Source: Aliiruegeria sabulilitoris (GTDB taxonomy: Bacteria > Pseudomonadota > Alphaproteobacteria > Rhodobacterales > Rhodobacteraceae). Taken from it: a stretch of 64,000 bases of DNA. Positions 34,995-44,710 of the stretch are shown piece by piece; the first letter of the stretch is position 1; each line of letters opens with the position of its first letter. A program made the translations under genes and the position numbers. A model generated the notes under the pieces. That model ran no database searches and was not told the DNA's origin. It saw only the letters and a list, made by a program, of their open reading frames with translations. Location of the stretch: contig NZ_LOAS01000021.1 in assembly GCF_001558155.1 (NCBI RefSeq), forward strand, positions 1 to 64,000. The letters are read 5' to 3'.

Positions 34995-35072
34995 ATTCAG
35001 CACCCTCCAAAATTTCCTTTTCCATGCCTTGCAGGTGCAACTGCCGCGCGCAAGCGTAAAGCTCGGGCGGGC

Positions 35073-35876
35073 TCACAGCACCGTGCGGACCTCCCAGAGC
35101 TCCGGGAACAGCACGACCTCGAGCATGCGTCTGAGATAGTGCACGCCGCTCGTGCCCCCTGTGCCCTCCTTGGCACCGATCACGCGTTCGACCGTGGTGA
35201 CATGGTTGAACCGCCAGCAACGGAAACGATCCTCGATTTCGATCAATTGCTCGGCGAGATCATAGAGCTCCGCCTGGCCCTCACGGTCGCGATAGACCAC
35301 TGCCCATGCATCGAGCACCGCCTGTTGCCGCTGATGGGCGCCGCCCGGCATCAGCACCTCGAGGGGGATTTCCGTCCCGATCCGCGCATTCAGCACGATC
35401 AGGCACTCCTGGTAGAGAGATGGGCGGGAAAGCTCTGCCTCCAGTTGCGCAACAGCTTCCGGCCAGTCGCGATGGGCACCGAGCATGTCGCGGTCCCGAT
35501 TGCCAAGGGCGAATTCCAGCAGCCGGTACTGCCACGACTGGAACCCGGACGCCTCTCCCAGATCTCCGCGAAAGGACAGGAAATCGACCGGATCCAACTG
35601 CCGCAGCACCTCCCAGCTCTGAACAAGGTGCTCGAGAACCACCGCCACCCGTTTCAGCGACTTGAGCGCGCCGCGCAGGTTGCCTGCCTTCAGGCGGCTG
35701 CGGGCCGCATCGGTTTCGGCCAGAACGAGGCGGAACCACAATTCGCTCGTCTGGTGCTGGATGATGAACAGCAATTCGTCATGCCGGTCCGAAACCGGGG
35801 CCTGTGCCGACAGCAGCTTGTCCAGTTGCAGGTGACTTCCATAGGAAAAGTCTGATTTGTCGGCCATTTCCAGCAT
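35073..35876 (-). CDS. kynA: Tryptophan 2,3-dioxygenase
   Basis: This 267-residue heme enzyme opens the indole ring of L-tryptophan to N-formylkynurenine. All family landmarks are present: YGSHLQLDKLLSAQ, DELLFIIQHQTSELWF with the active-site His (residue 41), SGFQSWQYRLLE with the substrate-carboxylate Arg, and RFNHVTTVERVIG with the heme-ligand His. GTGGTSGVHYLRRM follows near the C-terminus. The start is ambiguous: ATG 35867 is also in frame and neither has a good SD. No kynureninase or formamidase gene is adjacent. Confidence 0.95.
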   Translation of the reverse strand: MLEMADKSDFSYGSHLQLDKLLSAQAPVSDRHDELLFIIQHQTSELWFRLVLAETDAARSRLKAGNLRGALKSLKRVAVVLEHLVQSWEVLRQLDPVDFLSFRGDLGEASGFQSWQYRLLEFALGNRDRDMLGAHRDWPEAVAQLEAELSRPSLYQECLIVLNARIGTEIPLEVLMPGGAHQRQQAVLDAWAVVYRDREGQAELYDLAEQLIEIEDRFRCWRFNHVTTVERVIGAKEGTGGTSGVHYLRRMLEVVLFPELWEVRTVL

Positions 35877-35938
35877 CCTGTTTCGCGGCGGATTCCGTCC
35901 TGCCTACCGGCGCCGGGCCACTGGATCAACGCTCCACG

Positions 35939-37162
35939 CTACCCGGTGTTGAGCATCGCGTTGAGATCGACAAGATAGCGGTCCGAAAGCGGCTGGCCGG
36001 CAGCGCCCAGTGCGCGACCATCCGGGCCAACGGTTCCCGGGCGGACCTGCGGCAACTCGATGCCGTTGAAGTCCAGATCGCGCAGCGCGGCATTGGTCCG
36101 CGAAACCAGACGCGCGCGTGTATCCTCCGGGATCCAGCCATCGATCAAGACCGTGTCGCAATCGACCACGCAGACCGAGGCGGCGATCGCATAGGCCAGA
36201 CCGGCGCTGGCATCGCGAATCCATTGATCGACCACTTCCTTGTTTAAGTTCCATTCCCGCGGGTTGCCCCAGAGCGCAGCGCTCGCCGCGCCCTGATCGG
36301 ACAGCATTCCCTCCAGAACCGAGAGCGAGGCGACGTCGACGAGTTGCAGATGCGCGCCCCCAAGCGCGGGGATCGGCAGGGAACCGAGGGCCGCGGCGTT
36401 GCCGGTGCGACCGACGAAAAGCTGCCCGTTCAACACCAGGCCTCCTCCGACGAAATAGCCGAAAAAGAAATGCAGGAAGCTCTGCGGCTTGGGCCCGGAT
36501 CCAAACACCAGTTCGGCACCGCAAGCTGCGGTTGCGTCATTCTGAAGATAGACGGGAAAATCGAACATCTCGGACAACTCCTTCCGGATGTCCCGATTCT
36601 GCCACTCGCGGATTTCCTCGGCCGGAGCCCCGATGGACGCCGCCCAGTCCCACAGGCGAAACGGAATCGCGACACCAAGTCCTGCAATGCGAGCAGCCTG
36701 TTTGGGCGACAGTTTTCCTCGCAATTCCTCCACGGAAGACCGGGCGAAACCTATCACTTCCTCCGGAGTCGGATAGGCGTGGGCCATATGGGTCCGCCCG
36801 AGAATCTCACCAACGAAATTGACAAGCAACAGGTCGACCGAGCGCCGACCAACCTTCAGCCCGAAGAAATACGCACCATCAGGCGCGAGGCGCATCGGCA
36901 CCGACGGCTGGCCAACCTTGCCACGAATGGCCTCGCCCCGTTCCAGCAGCCCCTCTTGCTCCAGCCCGCGCATGATGACGGAAACGCTCTGGGCGGACAG
37001 CCCGGTCACCCGAGCGATCTCTGCCTTCGGCATCGGCCCCGTGTTCCGTAGAAGCGCCAGGATGAGACGCTCGTTATGCGCACGCAAACCGCTCTGGTTT
37101 GACCCGCGCACGGAAGCGGCGGCTTCCCTGTTGGGTCTGCTGTCCCCTTCGCATGTCGTCAC
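35939..37162 (-). CDS. ROK-family transcriptional regulator
   Basis: This encodes 407 residues from a GTG start (GGGGG-rich SD upstream). An N-terminal winged HTH (about 25-85: NERLILALLRNTGPMPKAEIARVTGLSAQSVSVIMRGLEQ in two parts) precedes an ROK sugar-kinase-like domain with LQNDATAACGAELVFG and YFVGGGLVLNGQLFVG. The usual zinc-binding CxCGxxGC motif after the ROK signature is absent. It is divergent from the P-loop kinase gene, so it may regulate it. Confidence 0.88.
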   Translation of the reverse strand: MTTCEGDSRPNREAAASVRGSNQSGLRAHNERLILALLRNTGPMPKAEIARVTGLSAQSVSVIMRGLEQEGLLERGEAIRGKVGQPSVPMRLAPDGAYFFGLKVGRRSVDLLLVNFVGEILGRTHMAHAYPTPEEVIGFARSSVEELRGKLSPKQAARIAGLGVAIPFRLWDWAASIGAPAEEIREWQNRDIRKELSEMFDFPVYLQNDATAACGAELVFGSGPKPQSFLHFFFGYFVGGGLVLNGQLFVGRTGNAAALGSLPIPALGGAHLQLVDVASLSVLEGMLSDQGAASAALWGNPREWNLNKEVVDQWIRDASAGLAYAIAASVCVVDCDTVLIDGWIPEDTRARLVSRTNAALRDLDFNGIELPQVRPGTVGPDGRALGAAGQPLSDRYLVDLNAMLNTG

Positions 37163-37403
37163 GGTGCACCCCCTGATCCAGAAGGGAACAATGAAAAGAC
37201 GCATCTAGGCTGTCAACATGGAATGAATTTCCCTGGCCGCGAGCCGGGCCATTCAAGACGCCACTGGCGCGCATCATGCCTCATGTCCCCACAGCGGGAT
37301 CTCCGGTAAATGCATAACGCCCACCGAATGGACAGATGGATCGCGACCGGCCCTTGCCGCTATCGCCCGGCCGCGGCTACGGTCTGCAAAGGAGAGGAAG
37401 GAC

Positions 37404-38021
37404 ATGAACCGAAAGCGTCTGCTTGAGCTTGCCGACCAGATTATCGGGGTTCAGCCGTCCGGACGGCGGAGCCTGATCGCGATTGCCGGCGCGCCGGCTT
37501 CGGGCAAGTCCCACCTCGCCCGGGATCTTGTCGATGAATTGAACAGCCGCGGTGCCGGCGCCGTGATCGTGCCCATGGACGGGTTCCATCTCGACAATGT
37601 CCTGCTTGAAACGCGCGGGCTCCTTGCCCGCAAGGGCGCACCGGAAACATTCGACGCCTTGGGTTTCATCCACGCAATGGAGCGCCTGAAGACGGAAGAG
37701 GAGGTCATCCTGCCGACCTTCGATCGCGACAGGGACCTCTCGGTTGCCGGTGCCATCGCCATCGGCCCGCAGGACCGCATCGCGGTGGTCGAGGGGAATT
37801 ATCTCTGCTTCTCCGAAGCGCCATGGGATCGGCTCGCCGGGCTGTGGGATCTTTCCTGCTATCTCGACATACCCGAGACGATCCTGCTGGAGCGCCTCGT
37901 GCGCCGTTGGATCAATCATGACCACACCCCGGAGGAGGCCGAAGCCCGTGCGCGCGGGAACGACCTCGCAAATGCCCATCGCATCGCCGGGGCGGTCGGA
38001 AAAGTGGACAAGGTGATCTAG
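37404..38021 (+). CDS. P-loop nucleoside/sugar kinase family protein (uridine kinase/FrcK-like)
   Basis: This encodes 205 residues. The Walker A loop is GAPASGKSH (about 29-37), followed by VPMDGFHLDN (about 54-63), TFDRDRDL and VVEGNYLC. These are features of the uridine kinase/pantothenate kinase-like family that includes FrcK of rhizobial fructose uptake. Length is typical. It is divergent from a ROK regulator, which commonly controls sugar genes, so a sugar substrate is a reasonable guess. GGAGAGGAAGG precedes the ATG. Confidence 0.85.
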   Translation: MNRKRLLELADQIIGVQPSGRRSLIAIAGAPASGKSHLARDLVDELNSRGAGAVIVPMDGFHLDNVLLETRGLLARKGAPETFDALGFIHAMERLKTEEEVILPTFDRDRDLSVAGAIAIGPQDRIAVVEGNYLCFSEAPWDRLAGLWDLSCYLDIPETILLERLVRRWINHDHTPEEAEARARGNDLANAHRIAGAVGKVDKVI

Positions 38022-38039
38022 CGATCGGGAACCTGCCGT

Positions 38040-39293
38040 TCAGGACCGGGCAACGACCGTCTGAAACACCGGAATATCCTTTACCGAAGCGAGATATGGT
38101 ACGCCCTCGGTATACCCGGTGCCGCCCTTTTCGCCGAGGAACCGCCGCGCCAATTGCAGATGTGCCTGCCGCCAGCGCAGCAACTGACCGGCGAAATGGC
38201 CCATTTCCGCTTCGATACCATCCAGAATGGGAGCGGAAAGGCAGCAGCGTTCCTTTGCCTGCGCAAAGGCATCTTCCAGCGTATGCTGGCCGTTCTGCAC
38301 GGAGGCACGCACCGCCGGCACGGCGGCATAGGCAATCGAATTCAACCGCTCTGCATCCGGCCGCCGGCAGAGCGCCTCGACCTTCTTGTAGCCCGCCGAC
38401 TGAATCGCGCTGGCGCCCTCGGTGAAGCGGCGGAAATCGTGGAATGCAGCCACCTGCATCGTACCGAGCAGAGGAAAGAGTCGCGCCGTCTCACGCAGGT
38501 AGGTGTTGGCCTGTTCCAGCTTTTGCAGCGCCCTTCCATCATCGGCATCCAGAGCCTGAATCGCACCATGCAGAAGCACCGCGATCCAGGCGAAATTCGC
38601 CTCGAAAGCCTGAAGGGTGCGCAGGAACATGTACTCGTCATGAACTACGTGAACCGGCAGGATGCTCAGCGCCATTCTCGTCCGGTCCTCATCGGACAAC
38701 ATCGCCTGCCGCCAATCGAGATACTCTTGAGGGTCGATCTTGCCGGGCAAGGCGTCGTTCTGCCAGCGCAGGCGCACGAGCGAGGGGCGCATCGCCGCCA
38801 GCACGCGCTGAACCCGCTTCCAGGCAAGCGCCGCATCGGGTCGCATCTGCGGCAGCCGGGTCTCCTGCCCTTGCAATGCGTGCCATTCAAACGCGACAAG
38901 GTCCCCCAGCAGGGCCAGCAGGGCCAAATCGCGTTGCCGCGCGACCTCGTCCGGGCTCAGGGCGACGGACTGGTGGCCGGGAAACTCCAGAAGTTCGAGC
39001 GCGCAATAGCTGGCGTAGTCGTAGCGGCCATCACGCTTGTCCAATGCGCAGTCGAGAAAAGCGCGCAGGCGCGGCGCGCGGGCAACCGGCCCATGGTCCT
39101 TGCGTACCCGATTCAGGCTGTCGGTCACCGGCTCCGGCACGAAATGCTTGCCGAGCCTTTGATACAGCGCAAGCACGGGCGCATAGGGGAAATCCGCGGC
39201 ACAAGCAGCACCCTCCCAGGCTTCGAAGGCTTGGGAGAAGGCCGCCGTCTCGGCAAGCTCAGGTTGCATTTGTCCCGGTGGATTGGAATTCAC
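38040..39293 (-). CDS. Divergent tryptophan 2,3-dioxygenase-superfamily protein
   Basis: This encodes 417 residues from a GTG with GGGGAGA 6 bases upstream. The second half aligns by eye with tryptophan dioxygenases. DEYMFLRTLQAFEANF corresponds to DELLFIIQHQTSELWF, but with Leu at the active-site His. SAIQSAGYKKVEAL corresponds to SGFQSWQYRLLE, with Lys near the substrate Arg. WRQAHLQLARRFLGEKGGTG corresponds to the heme-ligand segment, with its His kept. The N-terminal 150 residues have no counterpart in the short enzyme encoded at 35073-35876. It probably binds heme; activity on tryptophan is doubtful. Confidence 0.8.
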   Translation of the reverse strand: MNSNPPGQMQPELAETAAFSQAFEAWEGAACAADFPYAPVLALYQRLGKHFVPEPVTDSLNRVRKDHGPVARAPRLRAFLDCALDKRDGRYDYASYCALELLEFPGHQSVALSPDEVARQRDLALLALLGDLVAFEWHALQGQETRLPQMRPDAALAWKRVQRVLAAMRPSLVRLRWQNDALPGKIDPQEYLDWRQAMLSDEDRTRMALSILPVHVVHDEYMFLRTLQAFEANFAWIAVLLHGAIQALDADDGRALQKLEQANTYLRETARLFPLLGTMQVAAFHDFRRFTEGASAIQSAGYKKVEALCRRPDAERLNSIAYAAVPAVRASVQNGQHTLEDAFAQAKERCCLSAPILDGIEAEMGHFAGQLLRWRQAHLQLARRFLGEKGGTGYTEGVPYLASVKDIPVFQTVVARS

Positions 39294-39572
39294 CGAGTTC
39301 TCCCCAAATTTCCCGCAATGATCGGTATGACCCTGTTTGCGCTACCCAACCAGTTTTAGGCAGGCCCGCGCCCCCGAGCAACCATTTCACTCGATGCCGA
39401 GCGGATTTCGCCACGCAGGAAGGCCGCGCCTACCAGATGAGCCCTTTGCGGGGGCCGTCACAAGAGAGCAGATGTCGTTGGAAGTGGCGAACGGAGGACT
39501 CTGCCCTCCGCGCACTTTTCAAGCGCTGCCCCCGGGATATTCCCGGAAAAAGGAATAGACCGACGGCGCGGC

Positions 39573-40526
39573 CTACTCCGGGAAATGGCAAGCGGCGCGA
39601 TGGGGGCCCTGATCCAGTTCGGGCCGTTCCGTGCGACATTTGTCCGTTGCCTTCCAGCAGCGGGGGCTGAAGGGGCAGCCGGGGGGGATGTTGACCGGCG
39701 AGGGCAACTCGCCCGTAAGCTTGATCCGTTGCTTGCGTAGGGTCGGGTCGGCCATTGGCGTCGCGGAGAGCAGCGCCTTGGTATAGGGGTGGCGCTGATG
39801 TTCGAAGAGCGCCTCCTTGGTGGCGACTTCCACCGGGCGGCCGAGATACATCACGATCACGTCGTCGGCGATATGCTTCACGACAGACAGGTCGTGGCTG
39901 ATGAAGAGATAGGCCAGCCCAAGGCGTTCCTGCAGGTCCACCAGCAGGTTGAGGATCTGGGACTGGATCGAGAGGTCCAGCGCGGAGACCGGCTCGTCGA
40001 GCACCAGCACCTTGGGTTCCAGCATCAAAGCGCGGCCGACCGCGATACGCTGGCGCTGGCCGCCGGAGAACATGTGCGGGTACCGGTCGTAATGCTCGGG
40101 GCGCAGACCCACCAGTTCCAGCATCTCCCGCGCCCGGCGCGTACGTTCGGCAGACGGCATCTCGGGGTGGTTGATGATCAGCGGCTCTTCGAGGATCTGG
40201 CCACAGCGTTGGCGCGGGTTGAGCGATCCATAGGGGTCCTGGAAAACGATCTGAACGGTTGTGCGCAGTTCGTCATGGTTCGCGGCGGTCGCCTTTTTGC
40301 CATCAAGAACGAAAGAACCGGCAGCCGGTTCCTCGATCATGGTGATGCAGCGTGCGAGCGTGGACTTGCCGCAGCCGGATTCCCCCACCACGGCCAGTGT
40401 CTTGCCCGGTTCAAGGCTGAAGGAGGCGCCGGTCAGGGCGCGCACGATGCGGTCCTTGCCGAACATGCCGCCCTTGAGGACGTATTCCTGCGTCAGGTTC
40501 TCGGCGACGAGGACGGGTTCGCTCAT
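39573..40526 (-). CDS. Dipeptide/oligopeptide ABC importer ATPase (DppF-like)
   Basis: This encodes 317 residues with Walker A GESGCGKST, the signature FSGGQRQRIAVGRAL, Walker B VLVLDEPVSALD and the C-terminal oligopeptide-transporter segment with Cys residues (PSPVNIPPGCPFSPRC). The frame is open far upstream, but the ATG at 40526 overlaps the dppD stop (ATGA) and opens the conserved N-terminus. It ends the dpp-peptidase cluster. Confidence 0.94.
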   Translation of the reverse strand: MSEPVLVAENLTQEYVLKGGMFGKDRIVRALTGASFSLEPGKTLAVVGESGCGKSTLARCITMIEEPAAGSFVLDGKKATAANHDELRTTVQIVFQDPYGSLNPRQRCGQILEEPLIINHPEMPSAERTRRAREMLELVGLRPEHYDRYPHMFSGGQRQRIAVGRALMLEPKVLVLDEPVSALDLSIQSQILNLLVDLQERLGLAYLFISHDLSVVKHIADDVIVMYLGRPVEVATKEALFEHQRHPYTKALLSATPMADPTLRKQRIKLTGELPSPVNIPPGCPFSPRCWKATDKCRTERPELDQGPHRAACHFPE

Positions 40527-41500
40527 GCCTCTTCCTCCGCATTGAGATTGATGGGCGTGTGGCAGCGGGCAAAACCGATCTCGGGCCCGCCAACGGGTGG
40601 CGGCGTCGAGTGGCAGAGATCCGTCGCCATCGAGCAACGGGGCGAGAACATGCAGCCATTTGGCCGGTCGAACTGCCCCGGTACGACGCCGGGAATGGTC
40701 GGCAGGTGCTTGGTTGTCGCGCGCTCGGGGAGCGCGGCCAGCAACGCCGCAGTGTAGGGGTGATGCGGGCGTGTAAAGAGCGCCGTCACCTCCTGTTGTT
40801 CGCATTTCTGTCCGGCATATTGCACCGAGACCTGCTGCGCCGTTTCGGCGACCACGCCCATGTCATGGGTGATGAGCACGAGCGCCATGCCGGTCTCTTC
40901 CTGCAGGCTCGTCAGCAATTCGAGGATCTGCGCCTGGATGGTCACATCGAGCGCGGTGGTCGGCTCGTCGGCGATCAGCATCTTGGGCTTGCAGGCAATC
41001 GCCATGGCGATCATCACCCGCTGGTTCATGCCGCCCGACATCTGGTGCGGGAAGCTGCCGAGACGCGTTTCCGGCGCCGGGATACCGACCTGTTCAAACA
41101 GCTCGATGGCGCGGGCATGGCGCGCCTTTCGGTCCATGCCGAGATGGATGCGCAGCGCTTCCTTGATCTGGAAGCCAACCGTGTAGCACGGGTTGAGCGA
41201 GGTCATCGGCTCCTGGAAGATCATCGACATGTCCTTGCCGACGATCTTGCGCCGCTGCTTCGGCGTGATCTGGTTCAGGTCGTTTCCGTCGAATTTCATC
41301 ACGTCCGATGTGATGGTCGCCGTCCAGGGCAGCAGCCCCATCATGGCGAGGAAGGCCACGGACTTGCCGGAGCCGGATTCCCCCACGATTGCGGTGATGT
41401 CGCCGGGGTTGAGCGTCAGGTCGAACCCATCCACGGCGCGGAAGCGGCCCGAGGTGGTTTCAAACTCGACGGAGAGGTTGCGGACTTCAAGCAGGGACAT
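40523..41500 (-). CDS. Dipeptide/oligopeptide ABC importer ATPase (DppD-like)
   Basis: This encodes 325 residues with Walker A GESGSGKS, the signature [16 protein letters not shown], Walker [13 protein letters not shown] and a C-terminal oligo_HPY segment ([22 protein letters not shown]) with cysteines often seen in Dpp/Opp ATPases. It is paired with the DppF-like ATPase and separated from the DppC-like permease by 4 bases. Confidence 0.94.
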   Translation of the reverse strand: MSLLEVRNLSVEFETTSGRFRAVDGFDLTLNPGDITAIVGESGSGKSVAFLAMMGLLPWTATITSDVMKFDGNDLNQITPKQRRKIVGKDMSMIFQEPMTSLNPCYTVGFQIKEALRIHLGMDRKARHARAIELFEQVGIPAPETRLGSFPHQMSGGMNQRVMIAMAIACKPKMLIADEPTTALDVTIQAQILELLTSLQEETGMALVLITHDMGVVAETAQQVSVQYAGQKCEQQEVTALFTRPHHPYTAALLAALPERATTKHLPTIPGVVPGQFDRPNGCMFSPRCSMATDLCHSTPPPVGGPEIGFARCHTPINLNAEEEA

Positions 41501-41504
41501 GTCG

Positions 41505-42395
41505 TCAGCTCCTCTTCAGCTTGGGATCGAGCGCATCGCGCAGACCGTCGCCCATCAAGTTGATGGCGAGCACCGTGATCAGGATGGCAAGACCGGGGAA
41601 GGTAACGACCCACCAGGCACGCAGGATGAACTCCCGCGCCTCGGCGAGCATGGTGCCCCATTCCGGTGTGGGCGGCTGCGCACCCATGCCGAGGAAGCCA
41701 AGGGCGGCCACGTCGAGAATGGCGTTGGAGAAGCTCAACGCCGCCTGCACGATGATCGGCGCGAGGCAGTTGGGCAGCACGGTGATGAACATCATCCGGA
41801 AGCGGCCCGCACCGGCCACCTTGGCCGAGGTCACGTAATCCTTGTGGCGTTCCGAGATCACGGCGGCCCGCGTCAGGCGCACGTAATGCGGCTGAAGCAC
41901 GATGGCGATGGCGATGACGGCATTCATCAGCGACGGGCCCAGCACGGCAACCAGCACGAGGGCCAACAGCAGCGAGGGGAAGGCCAAGATCACGTCCATG
42001 AGGCGCATGATGATCGTGTCGAGCCATTTCGGGGCGAAACCGGCCAGAAGGCCAATGGAAATGCCGCCCGTCGTGGAGATGACGACGACGACAACGCCCA
42101 CGAAGAAGGAGAAGCGCGCACCGTGGATCAGGCGCGAGGCGAGGTCACGTCCGAGCGCGTCGGTTCCGAGCACGAAATCCCAACTGCCGCCTTCCTGCCA
42201 GGCCGGCGGTTGAAGGAAATGCTCGCGGAATTGCTCGGTGGGGTCATAGGGCGCAAGCCACGGCGCGAAGACCGCGACGAAGAAGACGCCGAGGAAGACG
42301 TAGAGCCCGATGACGGCCCCCCGGTTTTCCCGGAAATAGTACCAGAATTCCTTAAGGCGGCCGGGACGTTCGATGGATTGGGTTGTCTCGACCAT
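41505..42395 (-). CDS. Dipeptide ABC importer permease (DppC-like)
   Basis: This 296-residue inner-membrane permease has a soluble N-terminus (ERPGRLKEFWYYFRENRGAV), six hydrophobic helices, LGTDALGRDLASRLIHGARF and an EAA-type loop (TSAKVAGAGRFRMMFITVLPN). The ATG at 42395 lies one base after the dppB stop. Confidence 0.94.
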   Translation of the reverse strand: MVETTQSIERPGRLKEFWYYFRENRGAVIGLYVFLGVFFVAVFAPWLAPYDPTEQFREHFLQPPAWQEGGSWDFVLGTDALGRDLASRLIHGARFSFFVGVVVVVISTTGGISIGLLAGFAPKWLDTIIMRLMDVILAFPSLLLALVLVAVLGPSLMNAVIAIAIVLQPHYVRLTRAAVISERHKDYVTSAKVAGAGRFRMMFITVLPNCLAPIIVQAALSFSNAILDVAALGFLGMGAQPPTPEWGTMLAEAREFILRAWWVVTFPGLAILITVLAINLMGDGLRDALDPKLKRS

Positions 42396-42396
42396 G

Positions 42397-43404
42397 TCAG
42401 GATTTCCGGATCTTCGGGTTGATGAGGCCGTAGAGCACATCAACGGTAAGGTTCACGACCATCACCATGACGGCGATGAGCATCAGGCCGCCCTGTACGA
42501 CGGGGTAGTCGCGGCGATAGATCGAATCGACCATCCACTTGCCGATGCCCGGCCAGGAGAAGATCGTCTCGGTCAGGATCGCGCCGGCCAGCAGCGTGCC
42601 AACCAACAGGCCGATCACGGTGATGACCGGGATCAGCGCGTTGCGCAATGCGTGGACATAGGTGATCCGCGACGGCGGCAGGCCCTTGGCGCGGGCGGTA
42701 CGGATGTAATCCTCGCCCAACACCTCGAGCATGGCAGAGCGGGTCTGTCGCGCGATAACGGCCAGCGGGATTGTGGCCAACACGATCGTCGGCAGGATCA
42801 GGTGGCTGGCGGCGGATTTGAAAGCACCGGCCTGTCCCGAGAGCAAGCTGTCGATCAGCATGAAACCGGTCACGTCGTCAAAGAAGAACATCAGCGAGAT
42901 CCGTCCCGAGACCGGCGTCCAGCCGAGCCAGCCTGAGAAGACGATGATCATCAGCAGCGCCCACCAGAAGATCGGCATCGAGTAGCCAACCAGAGCCGAG
43001 GACATCAGCGCCCGGTCAAAGAACTTGCCCCGGTTGATCGCCGCGATGATGCCCGCCGGGATACCAAGCAGGATCGCCAGCGTGATGGCGCAGAGCGACA
43101 GCTCCAGCGTTGCCGGGAAGAGGGCGAAGAACTCGTCGAACACGGGCTTCTTGGTGACGAAGCTGGTGCCGAGATCGCCCTGCAGCACGCCGGTCATGTA
43201 ATCCCAGTATTGCGAGAAGATCGGCTGGTCGAAGCCGAACTGCGCGCGCAACTCGGCATAGCGTTCCTCGCTCATGCCGCGCTCGCCGGCCATGACGATG
43301 ATCGGATCGCCCGGCAGCACGCGGATGAAGGAGAAGGAGATGAGAGTCACGCCGATGAAAGTCGGGATGAACGTCAACAGGCGGGACAGAAGGAAATTCA
43401 GCAT
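42397..43404 (-). CDS. Dipeptide ABC importer permease (DppB-like)
   Basis: This encodes 335 residues with an N-terminal helix beginning MLNFLLSRLLTFIPTFIGV, then VLPGDPIIVMAGERG, and an EAA loop (RTARAKGLPPSRITYVHALRN). The ATG overlaps the peptidase stop by one base (TAATG), so peptidase and transporter are translationally coupled. Confidence 0.95.
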   Translation of the reverse strand: MLNFLLSRLLTFIPTFIGVTLISFSFIRVLPGDPIIVMAGERGMSEERYAELRAQFGFDQPIFSQYWDYMTGVLQGDLGTSFVTKKPVFDEFFALFPATLELSLCAITLAILLGIPAGIIAAINRGKFFDRALMSSALVGYSMPIFWWALLMIIVFSGWLGWTPVSGRISLMFFFDDVTGFMLIDSLLSGQAGAFKSAASHLILPTIVLATIPLAVIARQTRSAMLEVLGEDYIRTARAKGLPPSRITYVHALRNALIPVITVIGLLVGTLLAGAILTETIFSWPGIGKWMVDSIYRRDYPVVQGGLMLIAVMVMVVNLTVDVLYGLINPKIRKS

Positions 43405-44495
43405 TATCCTATTACCGTAAGGTTCTTGGGATAGGTGGTGAGAGAGCGGCACCCGGTGTCGGTGACAAGCACGTCGTCCTCGATACGCACCCCGATAGAC
43501 CCGGCGCGGTATAGCCCCGGTTCGATGGTAAACACCATACCGGAGTCGAGTTTTTCGGGATTTCCACGCATGACTTGCGGCGCTTCATGCACCGCACGGC
43601 CGAGTCCGTGGCCGGTCTTGTGGCGGATCAGATCCGCGAATTTGGAGTTTTCCAGTACCGTGGTGCAGGCGTCATCCACCTCATGGGCCGTAACGCCGGC
43701 GCGGGTAACCTCGTGCCCTCTGAGATTGGCCGCCAGCACCGTCTGGTAAAGCTCGGCCGCCTCTTCCGGCGCGTGTCCGACAAAGAAAGTGCGGGTGATG
43801 TCCGCGTTCAAACCGCCGAATTTCGCTCCAAAATCAAACAGAAGCGCATCGCCGGGCTGGATGGCGTAATCGGCGCGCGAATGGGCGTGCGGCTTGGCCG
43901 AATTGTCGCCCGCCGCCACGATCGGGCCGAATGCATGTTCCTCGGCGCCATTGCGAAACAGCGCCATGGTCAACAGGTTTTCAACCTGGCGCTCGGTCTG
44001 GCCGGCGCGGACCTGTGCCACCGTCTCGGACAGCGCGGTCTCGGAAATCCGGATTGCTTCTTCAAGGATCGAAATTTCCTCGGGCGTCTTCACCAGCCGC
44101 AAGCCGGAAATCTCGCGTTCGGCATCGACGATTTCAAGCCCCGGATTCGCAGAGGCCAGCGCCTGGTGCACGAAAACGCGCATCACCTGCCCTTCCACGG
44201 CGAGCCGCCTCAGCGGCAAATGCCCGGCCAGCGCCTCGAAGGCCCCCGAATAGCCAACCTGGTCGCGCCAGTCGAAGACCACGCCTTCAAAACCGAGCGG
44301 CTCGAAGCTTTTCAGTTCCAGATTGGGCACGACAGCGGCCGGCGCCCCCTCGACGGGAACGACGATGACCAGCGGCCGTTCATGGCTGTGAAACGACTTG
44401 TTGTAGAGCCGTTCGAAATTCGGCCCTGGCACCAGGGCGATGGCGTCAACACCAAGTTGCCGAGCCGTTTGGCGAAGCGCGGAGTAGCGGTCCAT
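43404..44495 (-). CDS. M24-family Xaa-Pro-type peptidase
   Basis: This 363-residue cytosolic metallopeptidase has a creatinase-type N-terminal domain (about 1-135) and a pita-bread catalytic domain. Candidate metal ligands are visible: Asp in LLFDFGAKFGGLNADITRTF, His in HKTGHGLGRAVHEAP, Glu in FTIEPGLYR and Glu in RIEDDVLV. It lies between dppA and dppBCDF and is coupled to dppB. It probably cleaves imported proline-containing dipeptides; an M24 hydrolase acting on another amide is possible. Confidence 0.92.
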   Translation of the reverse strand: MDRYSALRQTARQLGVDAIALVPGPNFERLYNKSFHSHERPLVIVVPVEGAPAAVVPNLELKSFEPLGFEGVVFDWRDQVGYSGAFEALAGHLPLRRLAVEGQVMRVFVHQALASANPGLEIVDAEREISGLRLVKTPEEISILEEAIRISETALSETVAQVRAGQTERQVENLLTMALFRNGAEEHAFGPIVAAGDNSAKPHAHSRADYAIQPGDALLFDFGAKFGGLNADITRTFFVGHAPEEAAELYQTVLAANLRGHEVTRAGVTAHEVDDACTTVLENSKFADLIRHKTGHGLGRAVHEAPQVMRGNPEKLDSGMVFTIEPGLYRAGSIGVRIEDDVLVTDTGCRSLTTYPKNLTVIG

Positions 44496-44666
44496 TATGG
44501 CAAACCTTGTTGAATAGTGAGCAAAAAGCGGAAAGGCGTCCGATTTGCGGCTCCCGAGGGCCGAAAAAGACCTTCCGGGAGAACATCGTGCCTCCGGGGA
44601 AGAGCTCGAAGAGCTCCAGGGGCGGCGCCCCCGTCTACATCGGCCATCCCGTCGCCCCGGTTGGGC

Positions 44667-44697
44667 AAAGAAAGAACCGGGGCGTTTCCGCCCCGGT
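44667..44697 (-). terminator. Terminator after dppA
   Basis: On the minus strand, ACCGGGGCG / CGCCCCGGT form a 9-bp stem with a 4-base loop, followed by TCTTTCTTT. It lies 14 bases after the dppA stop and ahead of the peptidase-dppBCDF genes. It probably makes dppA the most abundant product by partial termination. Confidence 0.8.
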
Positions 44698-44710
44698 CCT
44701 GTTGAGTGGA

